DNA of 64,000 nt from Cliona cf. orientalis (lineage: Eukaryota; Porifera; Demospongiae; Clionaida; Clionaidae): the NCBI GenBank assembly GCA_963930775.1, contig OZ005701.1, positions 8,811,669 to 8,875,668 of the forward strand, written 5' to 3'. Position numbers and translations under genes: made by a program. Each line of letters opens with the position of its first letter. The first letter of the stretch is position 1. The notes under the pieces are model-generated. The model was not told the origin of the DNA. It saw only the letters and a list, made by a program, of their open reading frames with translations, and did no database searches. This document shows positions 55,801 through 64,000 of this stretch, piece by piece.

Positions 55801-55908
55801 CTTCTTCACAAAGTTGATGAGGATGGTGACATAGAGAGAGGGAGCGAGACATGCGGCCATGAAGAGATACCGGAACAAGGATCATTGGCAACACTAGCCA
55901 TGCACTGA
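48347..55908 (+). CDS. TIMELESS: TIMELESS, replication-fork protection factor
   Basis: About 27 exons from ATG 48347 to the stop at 55908 encode roughly 1,390 residues (human 1,208). The largest and clearest are 48723-48886, 49915-50069, 50212-50390, 51047-51372, 52543-52744, 52894-53042, 54643-54940 and 55283-55908. The N-terminal TIMELESS domain has CVKDLIRALRNDD, LVNLTQPAYLCFGG, ERILLLIRNLLHV and RHSSFGGTFVVKS. Then come DETYYLWAMRFFMEFSRHHH, IFYHPEYRDVFITLLRNFYE and a basic KGRGRKRKGGKKG. The C-terminal half has VKMLYRIAVQLKMHPLLYQV, FVELLFWKTSRDCYELTQGY, a PARP-binding-like region and a long acidic Ser/Glu-rich tail. The length excess is in this tail. It pairs with TIPIN at forks for checkpoint signalling and cohesion. 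It is the Tim1/Tof1 type, not the insect circadian one. Some internal boundaries (near 52142) were chosen to keep frame. Confidence 0.95.
48995..49135. mobile_element. MITE family C copy 2, reversed (TIMELESS intron 3)
   Basis: About 141 bp starting TACCCTACTTAATCTAATAC and ending GTATTCGATTAACTACGGCA. This is the reverse complement of the ends of the copy at 15800, with a shorter middle. Non-coding. Confidence 0.75.
50439..50659. mobile_element. MITE family D (TIMELESS intron 10)
   Basis: About 221 bp with imperfect inverted ends: TACGTAAAGGTACATTTTTT on the left and, read on the opposite strand from the right, TACCATAAAGCGACATTTTT. The next bases (GCGTGTG / CTGCGCG) also pair loosely. The interior is non-coding. 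Confidence 0.65.
51755..51835. repeat. (CT)n microsatellite in TIMELESS intron
   Basis: A long CT dinucleotide tract on the sense strand, about 55 nt upstream of the acceptor at 51886, interrupted by a few CA and TT changes. It probably serves as or extends the polypyrimidine tract. Confidence 0.9.
53437..53562. repeat. Short tandem repeat with GGACATTGTCC core (TIMELESS intron 21)
   Basis: Four imperfect units of about 29-38 bp built around TTTGCTGGACATTGTCCGGC and AGAAAATA. The core TGGACATTGTCC is nearly palindromic. A related motif, CTGCTGGACAGTGTCC, is found upstream of FAIM. Confidence 0.8.
54997..55213. mobile_element. MITE family A copy 4 (last TIMELESS intron)
   Basis: About 217 bp starting TACCGTATAGCTGGAAAATT and ending TTTCCGGCTATACAGTA, the same family as the copies at 12498, 43710 and 46920. 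Non-coding. Confidence 0.88.
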
Positions 55909-56030
55909 GAAGAAAACAATCAAAAACATGAATTGTATACAGTCCTGTATTTGTTGTTTATAATTACAGAATTTTGATCACGGGTTACATGACATTGTAC
56001 ATTATACGATGATTGGTCAGAATAACTTGT

Positions 56031-56869
56031 CTAGGATTTAGTTTGTCCCTTTAATGTCATCACCTTCATCTGCATGGTTACCATTATGGCTGCAGAGAGA
56101 AAGAGAGAGAGAGAGAGATTCAAAACAATTCTACCATTGCTCAATTAAGCTTGCTCACTTTCTCTCATTTTATGTTTCTCAACCATTGCCTTCTGCATTT
56201 TCTCAATATTCTCAGAAACATAGTCCAACTTTCGCTGATAAAACTCATCCGCCTCTTTAGTGCTCTGCATCACAAAAAATGATAAATTTTAGTCAGCTGC
56301 AACATTATGAGCCTACCTTTTCTACATAGTATCCGGTACCAATATCCACTAATACTTTCTCACTGCTCTTGATCTTGCCTGGGACGTACATCTGAGGGGG
56401 TAAGTGCTACATTAAGGAACAACACCTTGTGGACGGTGTATATATGCATGATGCAATACTTATACATACTCATAATTTAAATTGTAAGGATACAGAGCTT
56501 GTCAGAGGTACCAAAATTGTCTTTCCTGGAGAAGATGGAAAAATAAATTCAGCAATCTCATGGAGTGAGGGAGTGAGGGCTTCCCACATACGGGAATTAG
56601 CGTACTCGTACCTTCATTCTCTGGCTTGATATCAGCAAGTGATTCTTTTGAGTCCTTTAATTTCAATTGCACTACTTTGAGCTGCTGCATAGAACTAGTC
56701 AGAAGTTGAATCTCCTATTAGCATATGCAGTAGTGAGATGAAAAGAGGGTGTGCATCTTTTAGAAAATATTGTCAGAAGTGGCCATTTTTTGCTTACCTC
56801 CTCCAGCTGTGTCTTGATATTATCCAGCTGGGGCAGACTCAACTGAGACACTGGAACAGCTGAAGACAT
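56031..56869 (-). CDS. PFDN5: Prefoldin subunit 5
   Basis: Five exons on the minus strand (56869-56798, 56714-56592, 56391-56317, 56264-56159, 56089-56031) encode 144 residues; human PFDN5 has 154. The sum of 435 bases is exactly in frame. The N-terminal helix [15 protein letters not shown] and the second helix [20 protein letters not shown] form the first coiled-coil arm. [20 protein letters not shown] then [20 protein letters not shown] is the beta-hairpin and start of the second arm. An alpha-type prefoldin, it joins the hexamer that hands unfolded actin and tubulin to the CCT chaperonin in the cytosol. If the last intron is not removed, the protein would end MRESEQA; the spliced form ends [15 protein letters not shown]..., which agrees better with the family. 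Confidence 0.93.
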
Positions 56870-57024
56870 TGCAGATCCACACAACTACAAGTGCTCAACT
56901 GCAAAAAAATTATTGCGTACGTGCGCTATTATTTCGATCAAAATTGTTGCGTCACCCGGATGCTTGGACTTCCTGCATGCAAGCTAGCAAGCAAGACAAA
57001 GAGTCAGGGGTGGTAGTGTTTTGG
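56870..57024. promoter_or_regulatory. Divergent 5' region between PFDN5 and HRG1-like gene
   Basis: 155 bp between opposing starts. The right-hand frame stays open here, but no better upstream start was recognised. The promoter role is inferred from the short spacing. Confidence 0.4.
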
Positions 57025-58354
57025 ATGATGGCTGGTTCCAGCTGCTACTCGGTCTGCAGCCCTGGGCGGCTGTTTGCGTTCCGTATCTTCTACGCCAGCG
57101 TCGGGATATTCGTTGGGTTCACAGTGGCCGCAATATTCCCCGTCAGATTCGGAAATATGTAAGCCTGGCTGAAAAATGCTGAGTGTACATGTACTTGTGG
57201 CCAGCTATCAGTAGTAAATACCTTCTCTAAGTTCACAGCAGATATACTTTAATCACTGCTGCATGATATACTTTTTGTCAGTCTTCTGGATTGAAGTTCA
57301 TGAGATTCTCTGCATGCTCATGATCAGTAGTATCAGCTAGCATTCTGTAGCAAAATTTTTACATCCCTTTCTTCTCTCTCTTTCTCTTCCCGACCCCTTG
57401 CAGCCATGCTGGTGGGTGGGGAGTGACCTCTGCCCTCCTAGCTACTCTGACGCTGGTTCAGTTTATCTACCTGTTTGTAGTGAAGGAGAGGCGAAGGAAC
57501 GTTCCCAATCCGTGGGTCCTCTTTGTGTTTGGTGTGATTGGTTCACTGGGCATCGGTGCTGGAGTGGGGGGCTTCGCTGCCTACCTCGGGCTAGGCATTC
57601 TAGACACTATCAACGACAGAGGTAAATGGACATGCTAGTCGAAAAATATTATAGTAAATGAACAGGCTACTTGAAAAATGTTATTACAATAGGATCAGTT
57701 CAATGTGCAGTGTGATGCACATGTGTACAGAAGAGTTGTGTATTGTAGTTGGTGCATTACTGGCAATTTACTGCCAAATTAAAAATTTCTGGCATAAGTA
57801 TTGTATAGCTGTATTATACTGATGGATGTTGTTGCATAGCGATGGTTATGGTCACACAGTGTGCGTTAAATATGCCTCCTATTGTTCCCTTGTGCTCTCC
57901 ATTTGAACAAACATTGTTAGCTCAGCCATGCACGTGTGCTGTATGATGATGGTATAACAAAGGTCGTACAGTAGGTCAACTTTATAATATTGTACCATAG
58001 CAACAATTGCCTTTATTTGCAAAAAAATTATGTTCTTCTCTCTTTCTCTCATTATTTTTGTCTTCAGAGCCGTCATTGCCTGCCAGTCACTATGTTGTGT
58101 GTGTTTGGTGTTTCATGAACTTTAAGTGGGGGCTAACGCTCTTTCTCTATGCCCTCATGTCATTCAAGTATCTCGACAAAGTTGTCGGGTTCAAGCGGAT
58201 GATTAACGAAGATTTCAATGACCATGATGATCTAGAGCAGGAGGGAGAAGGAGAGGGGGAGGGAGAGGGAGAGGAGGAGATAAGGACTGACTTAGATCAA
58301 GAAGTAAAAGTAGAGCCTTCACTAACTAATGGACACCAAGTTGAGAATACGTGA
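57025..58354 (+). CDS. SLC48A1: HRG1-like four-helix haem transporter (SLC48A1 family)
   Basis: Three exons (57025-57158, 57404-57621, 58068-58354) give 212 residues, exactly in frame. Four hydrophobic segments are evident: around FRIFYASVGIFVGFTVAAIF, SALLATLTLVQFIYLFVV, WVLFVFGVIGSLGIGAGVGG and FKWGLTLFLYALMSF. The block SHYVVCVWCFMNFKWGLTLF aligns with SYYLSSVWSFISFKWAFLLS of human HRG1, the most conserved region of the family. HRG1 proteins export haem from endolysosomes to the cytosol. The protein is longer than human HRG1 (146 residues) because of an acidic tail with EGEGEGEGEGEEE after the last helix, which presumably faces the cytosol. The start ATG is followed directly by a second ATG, and either could be used. 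Confidence 0.78.
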
Positions 58355-58567
58355 GTTCTCTGACACTGTAGCTTCCTCTCACCTCTCATTGTGTAATGCT
58401 TTTGATTTGTGCATCAATTTTGACCCTGACTGCTAAATTTGTGCTATTTCAAACTGATATATTTTTTTATTGTCACTGTTACCGACACTATGTTTATGTG
58501 AACAAGTTTCATAATAGCAGTTATAAGGAAATGAGTAAGATAATAATAATAATAAGGTATCACTACA

Positions 58568-60538
58568 TTAGTCACTTGGGTGTTGGAGATTGTCTTTGCT
58601 GATGGCTTTCAGTGCACAGTCTAGCTCTGCTTTCAATGAACTGATCTGTAAGCCAATCACCTCCTGAGAAATTGGAAAAAAATTTTAAACAGCAAAATAA
58701 TATATTATTAATTTTATTTACCTTTATCTTGTCTGATACTGGCAGCCCAACGAGTGGTTTCCATACACCCTCACAGCACTGTGCTGGTTGGCAGAAGACC
58801 ACACCCACTGGAATCCCGTAAACTCCTCCACCTTCTTCGGTACTGACCACGCCCACAGAGCTCCACCCACTCCCTCCTCCATCCCCGTCCCTCCATTGAT
58901 TGGCTAATTTGACGAGACCCATAGCTTCGACGAGGGCGCACCCATTCCTCTGATATCCCTCCATCTTCTTATGCCGAGCCTCAAACTGGCGATGATATTT
59001 ATTCTCCAGCCACTCAATTTGAAAGATGCACCTCGTTATTGGCAAATCAAAGGGGTCAGGCCCCATCACCGCTCCAGGGAAGTGTTTGACTCTGACATAG
59101 CTCAAATCAGTGGCCGCCTTTTCCCCGCACGAGTGCCCCCATACTGCCACCTGTGCGATGTCTGCTCCATTCAGCTCGACCTTGCTAGCAATGATGGCCT
59201 TGGCTTGGTGCTCTGCGAGACAAGGGGTGGCGATGAAGTTTGTCTTGTCGATGGAGGAAACGGCATTTGCCATCAGTGCTGCCCCTGTGTTGCCATAGCG
59301 ACCACACACTACAACTCGGATGTCTTTTTGGGAGCAAAAGTCAATCGTAGCCCCATAGCAGTGATAGAGCCGGGCAGCCGCCGCTAGCTCAGGGGGTGTG
59401 GTCAAGTCTGTGGGTGGAGCATTACCAGCTGCTTGTTCAGCTTGTGATAAAGAAGTTGAATCGACGGTGTCTCCATCCTTATCTCTAGCAGTATCTGTTG
59501 CTATAGTGTGTTCTTCTTCAATGACTGGCAGTGCGCTGTGTGAGGTTTGCTTCTCCACACTTTCTGCAGAAGAAGGCTTTTTAGCTTCAGCCTCCTCTCC
59601 TCCTTCCTCATCTCCATGGGACGGCCCCTCTAATTTAGATGAATCATCGATAGCGCTGGATATGGACTCTCCTTTAGAAGATGAATCCTGAATGTTAGCA
59701 TCCTCGTTTTTTACTTTCTCTCCTTCACCCTCCATCTGCCCCTCTCCCTGAGCCACTCCAGGATCTTCTGGCTGCTGCGCACATGTGTTTCTCTCCTCTC
59801 TCACCACTGGTTGATAAGGGTAGTCCAGAATGAATGCCATGCTCACAGAATCCACCGCCTCTTTGACCGACTCTGCCACCCTAACTTCGTACAGCACAGG
59901 AGACGCTAGGTCCACCAGCTCCAAAGCCACGCCCTCCAACTCCTCCCTCTTCTCTGCGTCGTAGTCGTAGAGATGAATTGCTACCACCTTGTCTTCTCCA
60001 TACACCTTGCCCGTGGCTATCTGCTGCAACAAATGGTACGCTATCTGCGATGAAGCATTCGTCACGCACACTCGAAGTGGATTGGCTTTCGGAGCACTTT
60101 CTTGTTCTAGTTTGAGAGAGAGGAGTGTTTCTTGATTCTCCCTGGCAATGGCTTCCTCCAGCTCCTGGTTGGTGGCTGGGGTGATCCCGTGGTAGTGGGA
60201 GGCATACTGCTCAAATTCCAGGAGCCCCCCGAGGTAGAGCCCCTTCCCCCCGCGATCAATCAGCTCCCTCCAGACCAGCGGGGAACCAGAACTGTGCTTC
60301 CAGCCGCATTGCGAGCACTGATCACTCAGCCAGCTAGGCCAATCGGAGCTAGCATGAACCACCTGCAAATACATCAGTTCTAGATGAATAATTTCATGAA
60401 TTCTTTACGAACGTTTCAAGATCGGCTCACCTTATGGACTCTAAAGTGTGGTAATGATGCAGCCAGCTGATCAGCAAGCATCTCGGCGCGGGCAAAGCGC
60501 GGGCAATCGGCTCGACCAGCGATCACAAACTTTGCCAT
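58568..60538 (-). CDS. MDH1B: MDH1B, putative malate dehydrogenase 1B
   Basis: Three exons on the minus strand (60538-60431, 60362-58722, 58663-58568) encode 614 residues in frame. The N-terminus [20 protein letters not shown] is almost identical to human MDH1B and forms a thioredoxin/glutathione-transferase-like extension not found in MDH1. [39 protein letters not shown] and LVDLASPVL follow, then [20 protein letters not shown] and [15 protein letters not shown]. The G-x-x-G-x-x-G NAD motif of true malate dehydrogenases is replaced by TNASSQIA, so activity is doubtful, as for the human protein. A Ser/Glu-rich insert of about 130 residues divides the first Rossmann half (roughly residues 230-360), making it longer than human MDH1B (518). 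In vertebrates the gene is linked to ciliated and testis tissue; the role here is unknown. Confidence 0.92.
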
Positions 60539-60658
60539 CTTCTTCAAGTTCTCATGAGCTCAGTTCCCGAGGATAGTTGCCGTGGTAACCGTGAAAGGTC
60601 AAAGGGCAAGCTGACGAAAGTGCTGAATCAGCATTTCGTCATCTGAACTTTGAGAAAG
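60539..60658. promoter_or_regulatory. Divergent 5' region between MDH1B and Lunapark
   Basis: 120 bp between opposing start codons, containing GGTTACCGTGG...-type sequence near 60580-60590 (GTTGCCGTGGTAACC, an X-box/RFX-like inverted repeat). An RFX site would fit the cilium-linked expression of MDH1B. This is inferred. Confidence 0.5.
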
Positions 60659-63600
60659 ATGGGCGGACGGTTTAGCAAGGTAAGCGAAGCGGACTAGAGG
60701 CAGATAAGCATTTCAACATGGACTCATACAATGTATTTCTGCGTGTAGGCCAAGAAATCGAGCAAAGAGATCCTTGAAGATCTTGAAAAGGTAAGGAGAT
60801 TTGACCACAAATTGCATTAATTAATTTTATGAATACGCACGTATATAAATGTAGAGGATCTGCATAGCCATAGATAGCACAGTTGCCCCTTCAGCTGTGT
60901 ATATGCATATTGAATTACATGTACTATGAGCCATCTCTCTCTCTCTCTCTGTTTAGAAAATTGGTGACCTGAGTGTGAGGCGTCGCCAGAGCCAGCAGAC
61001 GGAGAAGAGCTTCATTGCCTACCTCCTCCTCCTCTCCTTTGCCATCTACATCATTGGCCTGTTCTTCTTCTATAAGTACTATTTTCCATCGAGTGGCGTG
61101 GAATGGCTGCTCTACTCAACTCCACTGATCCTATTCCCACTCGTGTGAGTATGCAAGTCATAAATACATGTACGTGCATGTGTACGGTACCTTTAGCCTT
61201 GCTTGTACATGTACATGCGCATTAGTCACACATCTGCATGGCTGCTGTGATGATGCATAGGTAGCTAGTCTATAAGCCCTCGTACTACAAAGCCATCAAT
61301 ATCCCCATGATTATCTACTGCTGTGCAGGGAATATTACTGATTAGTTCAAAGGGTTTGGTGGAGTAACCTCTCCTAGCCTCTGGACCTATTGTAGACATC
61401 TGCATATGATGTGTATGTATGTGTGTGTGGGAGGAGGAGATGTGCTAATCATAATTTGCGATTATAGCATGCAAGTGAGGTATGTCCTATGTCCCATATC
61501 TCATAGCATTTGCAGTGAGGTGGTATATGTTGTGGGAGATGGTTGTTTGGTCAACATGAGTTGACGCTGTAGCCTAGCCATTTGATACTGCCGTGTTCTG
61601 TAGACCACTTATATTGTATTTTGTTTGTCGTTTAGTGTCTATTTTGTGAAGAAGCTGCTGAATATGTACTTCACACATCGCAAGAGTCAGTATGGTGAGC
61701 TACCCCTCCTCCTCCTCTCCCTCCCCTAGCCACACCCACCTGCCCCTCCCACTCACAATGGCCTCCTCCCCTGCAGATCTGAAGCTACAGACTCTCAGTG
61801 AGGATAAACGGCGGGTGGTAAGTTTGACATCTATAGCAATAACAAGATCTACATTACCATAATTATAGTTGTAATAAATGCTGTGATCTGATTGGTCACT
61901 CAGAGGCCCGAGGCTGTAGCATCCCAAGCAAAGCAAAGTAAAATAGTGAACCTCTAACTGACCAATCAGATTTCTGACTTACAATACTTTGCAATACCTT
62001 ACAGTACCTACATTACCATATTATAGTTATAACAAATACTGTGAACCGATTGGTCACTCAGAGGCCCAAGGCTGTAGCATCCCAAGCAAAATGAAGTAAA
62101 ATAGTGAACTTCCAACTGACCAATCAGATTTCTGACCTAATAGTTGTAACAAATACTATGATCCGATTGGTCACTCAGAGGCCCGAGACTGTGACAAGCA
62201 AAGTGAAATAGTGGACTTCCAACTGACCAATTAGATTCCTGACCTACTTTACCCTACAATACCTTACAATACCTTACAGTACCTACAATACCTACATTAC
62301 CATATAGTTGTAACAAATACTGTGATCCGATTGGTCACTCAGAGGCCCGAGACTGTAGATCCTGAGCAAAGTGAAGTAAAATAGTGGACCTCCAACTGAC
62401 CCCTGACCTACAATACCTACATTACCATACCGTAGATCTGGAAATTTTCGTATAAAGAAACTTTCGTATGATAAATTTTTGTGTAAAAAAATTTTGTAGA
62501 AACGACCCCTTACTGCATTAAAGTTAATAGTGTGCGCTAATTTTCGTAAGATTAATTTTCATAGCCACCATCGACTACAAAAATATTTTTACAACGAAAA
62601 TTTCCAGATTTACGGTAGTTACTAAACTCTGTTGTATTCCAGTTCTCATGCTTACACTTCATTGATCTGCGTATCACCCATCCCTCCATCCCTCCCTCCC
62701 TCTCTCCCTCCCTCCCTCCCTCCCTCCCTCCCTCCCCCCCCTCCCTCCCTCCCTCCCTCCCTCCCTCCCTCCCTCCCTCCCTCCCCCCTCCCCCTCCCTC
62801 CCCTCGTCTAGATCAATGAGGTGATGGAGAATGAGCCCTATCGTGTTGCTAGGGAGCTGCTTGAGCGTTTTGATCCCAATAACCCGCAACTGAAGACCAC
62901 ACCCGCAAGACCGCAAGGCCAAAGGAGAGCATCCAATCAGACGCCAGCGCAGGGTACAGAGGTCAGGCAGAGACGGCAGCAGCAGACTCCGCACCCTGTG
63001 CTGATGCAGAGGACTGTTGTCATGGCAACACCGCAAGTTAACAGAGTCCAACCTCCTCCTGCTCCTGTTGCCATGGTGACGCCAGCGGCTGGTGCATCGG
63101 CCAATCAGAATGCTCCGTCTGCTCAAAGTCAAGGTACTGTGACACAAGAACAAGCAAGTGCGGCATCTTCACAACAGTTCATTCCACCAGGTATGCAATG
63201 ATTTCCCTTTCCTCTTATACAGTCTAGATCTCTAGCTACTGTGATTCAATTGAATTGTTACTGGTGCAGGGATGTGTCTAGGTGCTGCTCCAGGGCCCCC
63301 CACCCCCTGCCCCATACTACCCAGGGACCGATCAAACATGGATAAGGTATATGCATCAAGTGTATAATATACATGACACACAAAAATTGTACAATTTGAA
63401 ATAATTATGAGCTAATTTCCTCACCTCTCTCTCTCTCCCTCTCTCTCCATCTCTTTGCAGATGGTTGAGTATTTGGTTGGTGATGGTCCTAACAATCGCT
63501 ATGCCCTCGTCTGTTCTCAGTGTCACTCTCACAATGGAATGGCTCTCAGAGATGAATTTGAGTACCTCAGTTTTCGCTGTGCCTACTGCTACCAGCTCAA

Positions 63601-63919
63601 TCCAGCCAAGAAGAAGAAACCAACGCTGGAGGCGATGGGCGTGGCTGACTCCACCCACCCTGCTCCTAGGGAAAGGATGGGCAGTACTGCTAGCAATAAA
63701 GATGATGAAACACAGGTTTGCAAAAAAAAATTTAAGTGGAATATGTAAGACATTGTTTTTCCCCTCATATTTCTACAGGGTGGTGATACCAAAAGGGATG
63801 TTGCTATGGAAACAGCATCTGGCTCCACCCACACCCCAGCTCGACATCGTCATGGGAGCAGGTCAGGTCGAAGGTCAGAGTCCCAGAGTTCAGAAGGTGG
63901 AAATAGTGCTGACAAATAA
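60659..63919 (+). CDS. LNPK: Lunapark, ER three-way junction protein
   Basis: Nine exons (60659-60679, 60749-60790, 60957-61144, 61636-61694, 61777-61817, 62812-63190, 63270-63346, 63461-63715, 63779-63919) encode 400 residues in frame; human LNPK has 428. It starts MGGRFSKAKKSS, a likely N-myristoylation signal as in human (MGGLFSRW). Two transmembrane helices follow (SFIAYLLLLSFAIYIIGLFF and WLLYSTPLILFPLVVYF) with a short lumenal loop. A coiled coil, ENEPYRVARELLERFDP, a Pro/Gln-rich linker and the C4 zinc finger VCSQCHSHNGMAL...FRCAYCYQLNP complete it. PILPRDRSNMDKMVEYLVGDG is the family signature. Lunapark stabilises three-way junctions of the tubular ER. Intron 5 (994 bp) holds an inverted-repeat array, a MITE and a CCCT repeat. 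Confidence 0.96.
61860..62425. repeat. Tandem array of GGACCTCT/TGACCAATC inverted-repeat elements (array 3, Lunapark intron 5)
   Basis: Four or so units of the same element as at 4458 and 45018: TTGGTCACTCAGAGGCCCGA, AGCAAAGTGAAATAGTGGAC, CTGACCAATCAGATT and CTACAATACCTTACAATACC recur with a period of roughly 110-170 bp. The first unit is entered in its middle and some units have shortened cores. Confidence 0.85.
62428..62617. mobile_element. MITE family B copy (Lunapark intron 5)
   Basis: About 190 bp starting TACCGTAGATCTGGAAATTT and ending AAATTTCCAGATTTACGGTA, near-perfect inverted repeats continuing as TCGT / ACGA. Non-coding. It directly abuts the right edge of the inverted-repeat array. 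Confidence 0.9.
62674..62806. repeat. (CCCT)n tract before a Lunapark acceptor
   Basis: About 130 bases of CCCT/CCTT repeat end only a few bases before the acceptor AG at 62810-62811. The opposite strand is (AGGG)n, a G-quadruplex-capable sequence. Confidence 0.95.
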
Positions 63920-64000
63920 TCATCTGCTGATAGTGACAGTTGCCCCTCTTCTCTCTTACAAAAAATATTGTGTACATATATAGTTGCTGCACTATTTCAG

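Noticed and set aside
62674-62815. Minus-strand frame with Glu/Gly/Arg repeats (EGGREGGREG)
   Set aside because: It is a translation of the (CCCT)n tract and antisense to Lunapark exon 6.

Overview
This window is a compact, intron-rich animal (metazoan) nuclear locus. The gene set includes a CNC-type bZIP factor, a KANSL1/KANSL2 pair, FAIM, HEXIM, separase, ALIX and TIMELESS. Most introns are short (about 50-500 bp, many with CT-rich 3' ends), intergenic spacers are tiny, and proteins match their human counterparts closely in length but only moderately in sequence. My inference is an early-branching invertebrate, most likely a sponge; the sequence alone does not prove the phylum. Exon boundaries below were read by eye from GT/AG sites and protein conservation, so single boundaries may be off by a base or more.

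Layout, left to right. 1-1123 (+) is the 3' exon of a CNC bZIP (NFE2L/Nrf-like) gene that starts outside the window. 1796-3151 (-) is an ERICH2-like acidic protein, 3233-6293 (+) a GPATCH8/ZNF804-type G-patch protein, and 7104-8235 (+) FAIM. 8469-10883 (-) is SLC35B1 (the ER ATP/ADP carrier family), 11154-20829 (-) separase, and 21717-28983 (-) KANSL1. 29806-35548 (+) is ALIX/PDCD6IP, 36460-37306 (-) HEXIM, 37689-39279 (+) a KANSL2-like protein, and 39458-41912 (-) 3-hydroxyisobutyrate dehydrogenase. 42160-47522 (+) is MCM6 and 48347-55908 (+) TIMELESS. 56031-56869 (-) is prefoldin subunit 5, 57025-58354 (+) an HRG1/SLC48A1-like haem transporter, 58568-60538 (-) MDH1B, and 60659-63919 (+) Lunapark.

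Gene order shows many head-to-head pairs with very short shared 5' regions: ERICH2-like/GPATCH8, KANSL1/ALIX, HEXIM/KANSL2, HIBADH/MCM6, PFDN5/HRG1 and MDH1B/LNPK. Functionally related genes lie close together. Two subunits of the NSL histone acetyltransferase complex sit about 9 kb apart, with the P-TEFb inhibitor HEXIM between them. The replicative helicase subunit MCM6 is directly followed by the fork-protection factor TIMELESS.

Non-coding content is dominated by small non-autonomous elements, nearly all in introns. Several MITE families share TACCGTA-like termini. Another short inverted-repeat element (arms begin GGACCTCT and contain TGACCAATC) has been amplified into tandem arrays in introns of three different genes. 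There is an 18-copy, 48-bp minisatellite in a separase intron and a 46-bp minisatellite between separase and KANSL1. I saw no tRNA, rRNA, CRISPR or whole autonomous transposon. One roughly 300-bp insertion could be an old solo LTR.
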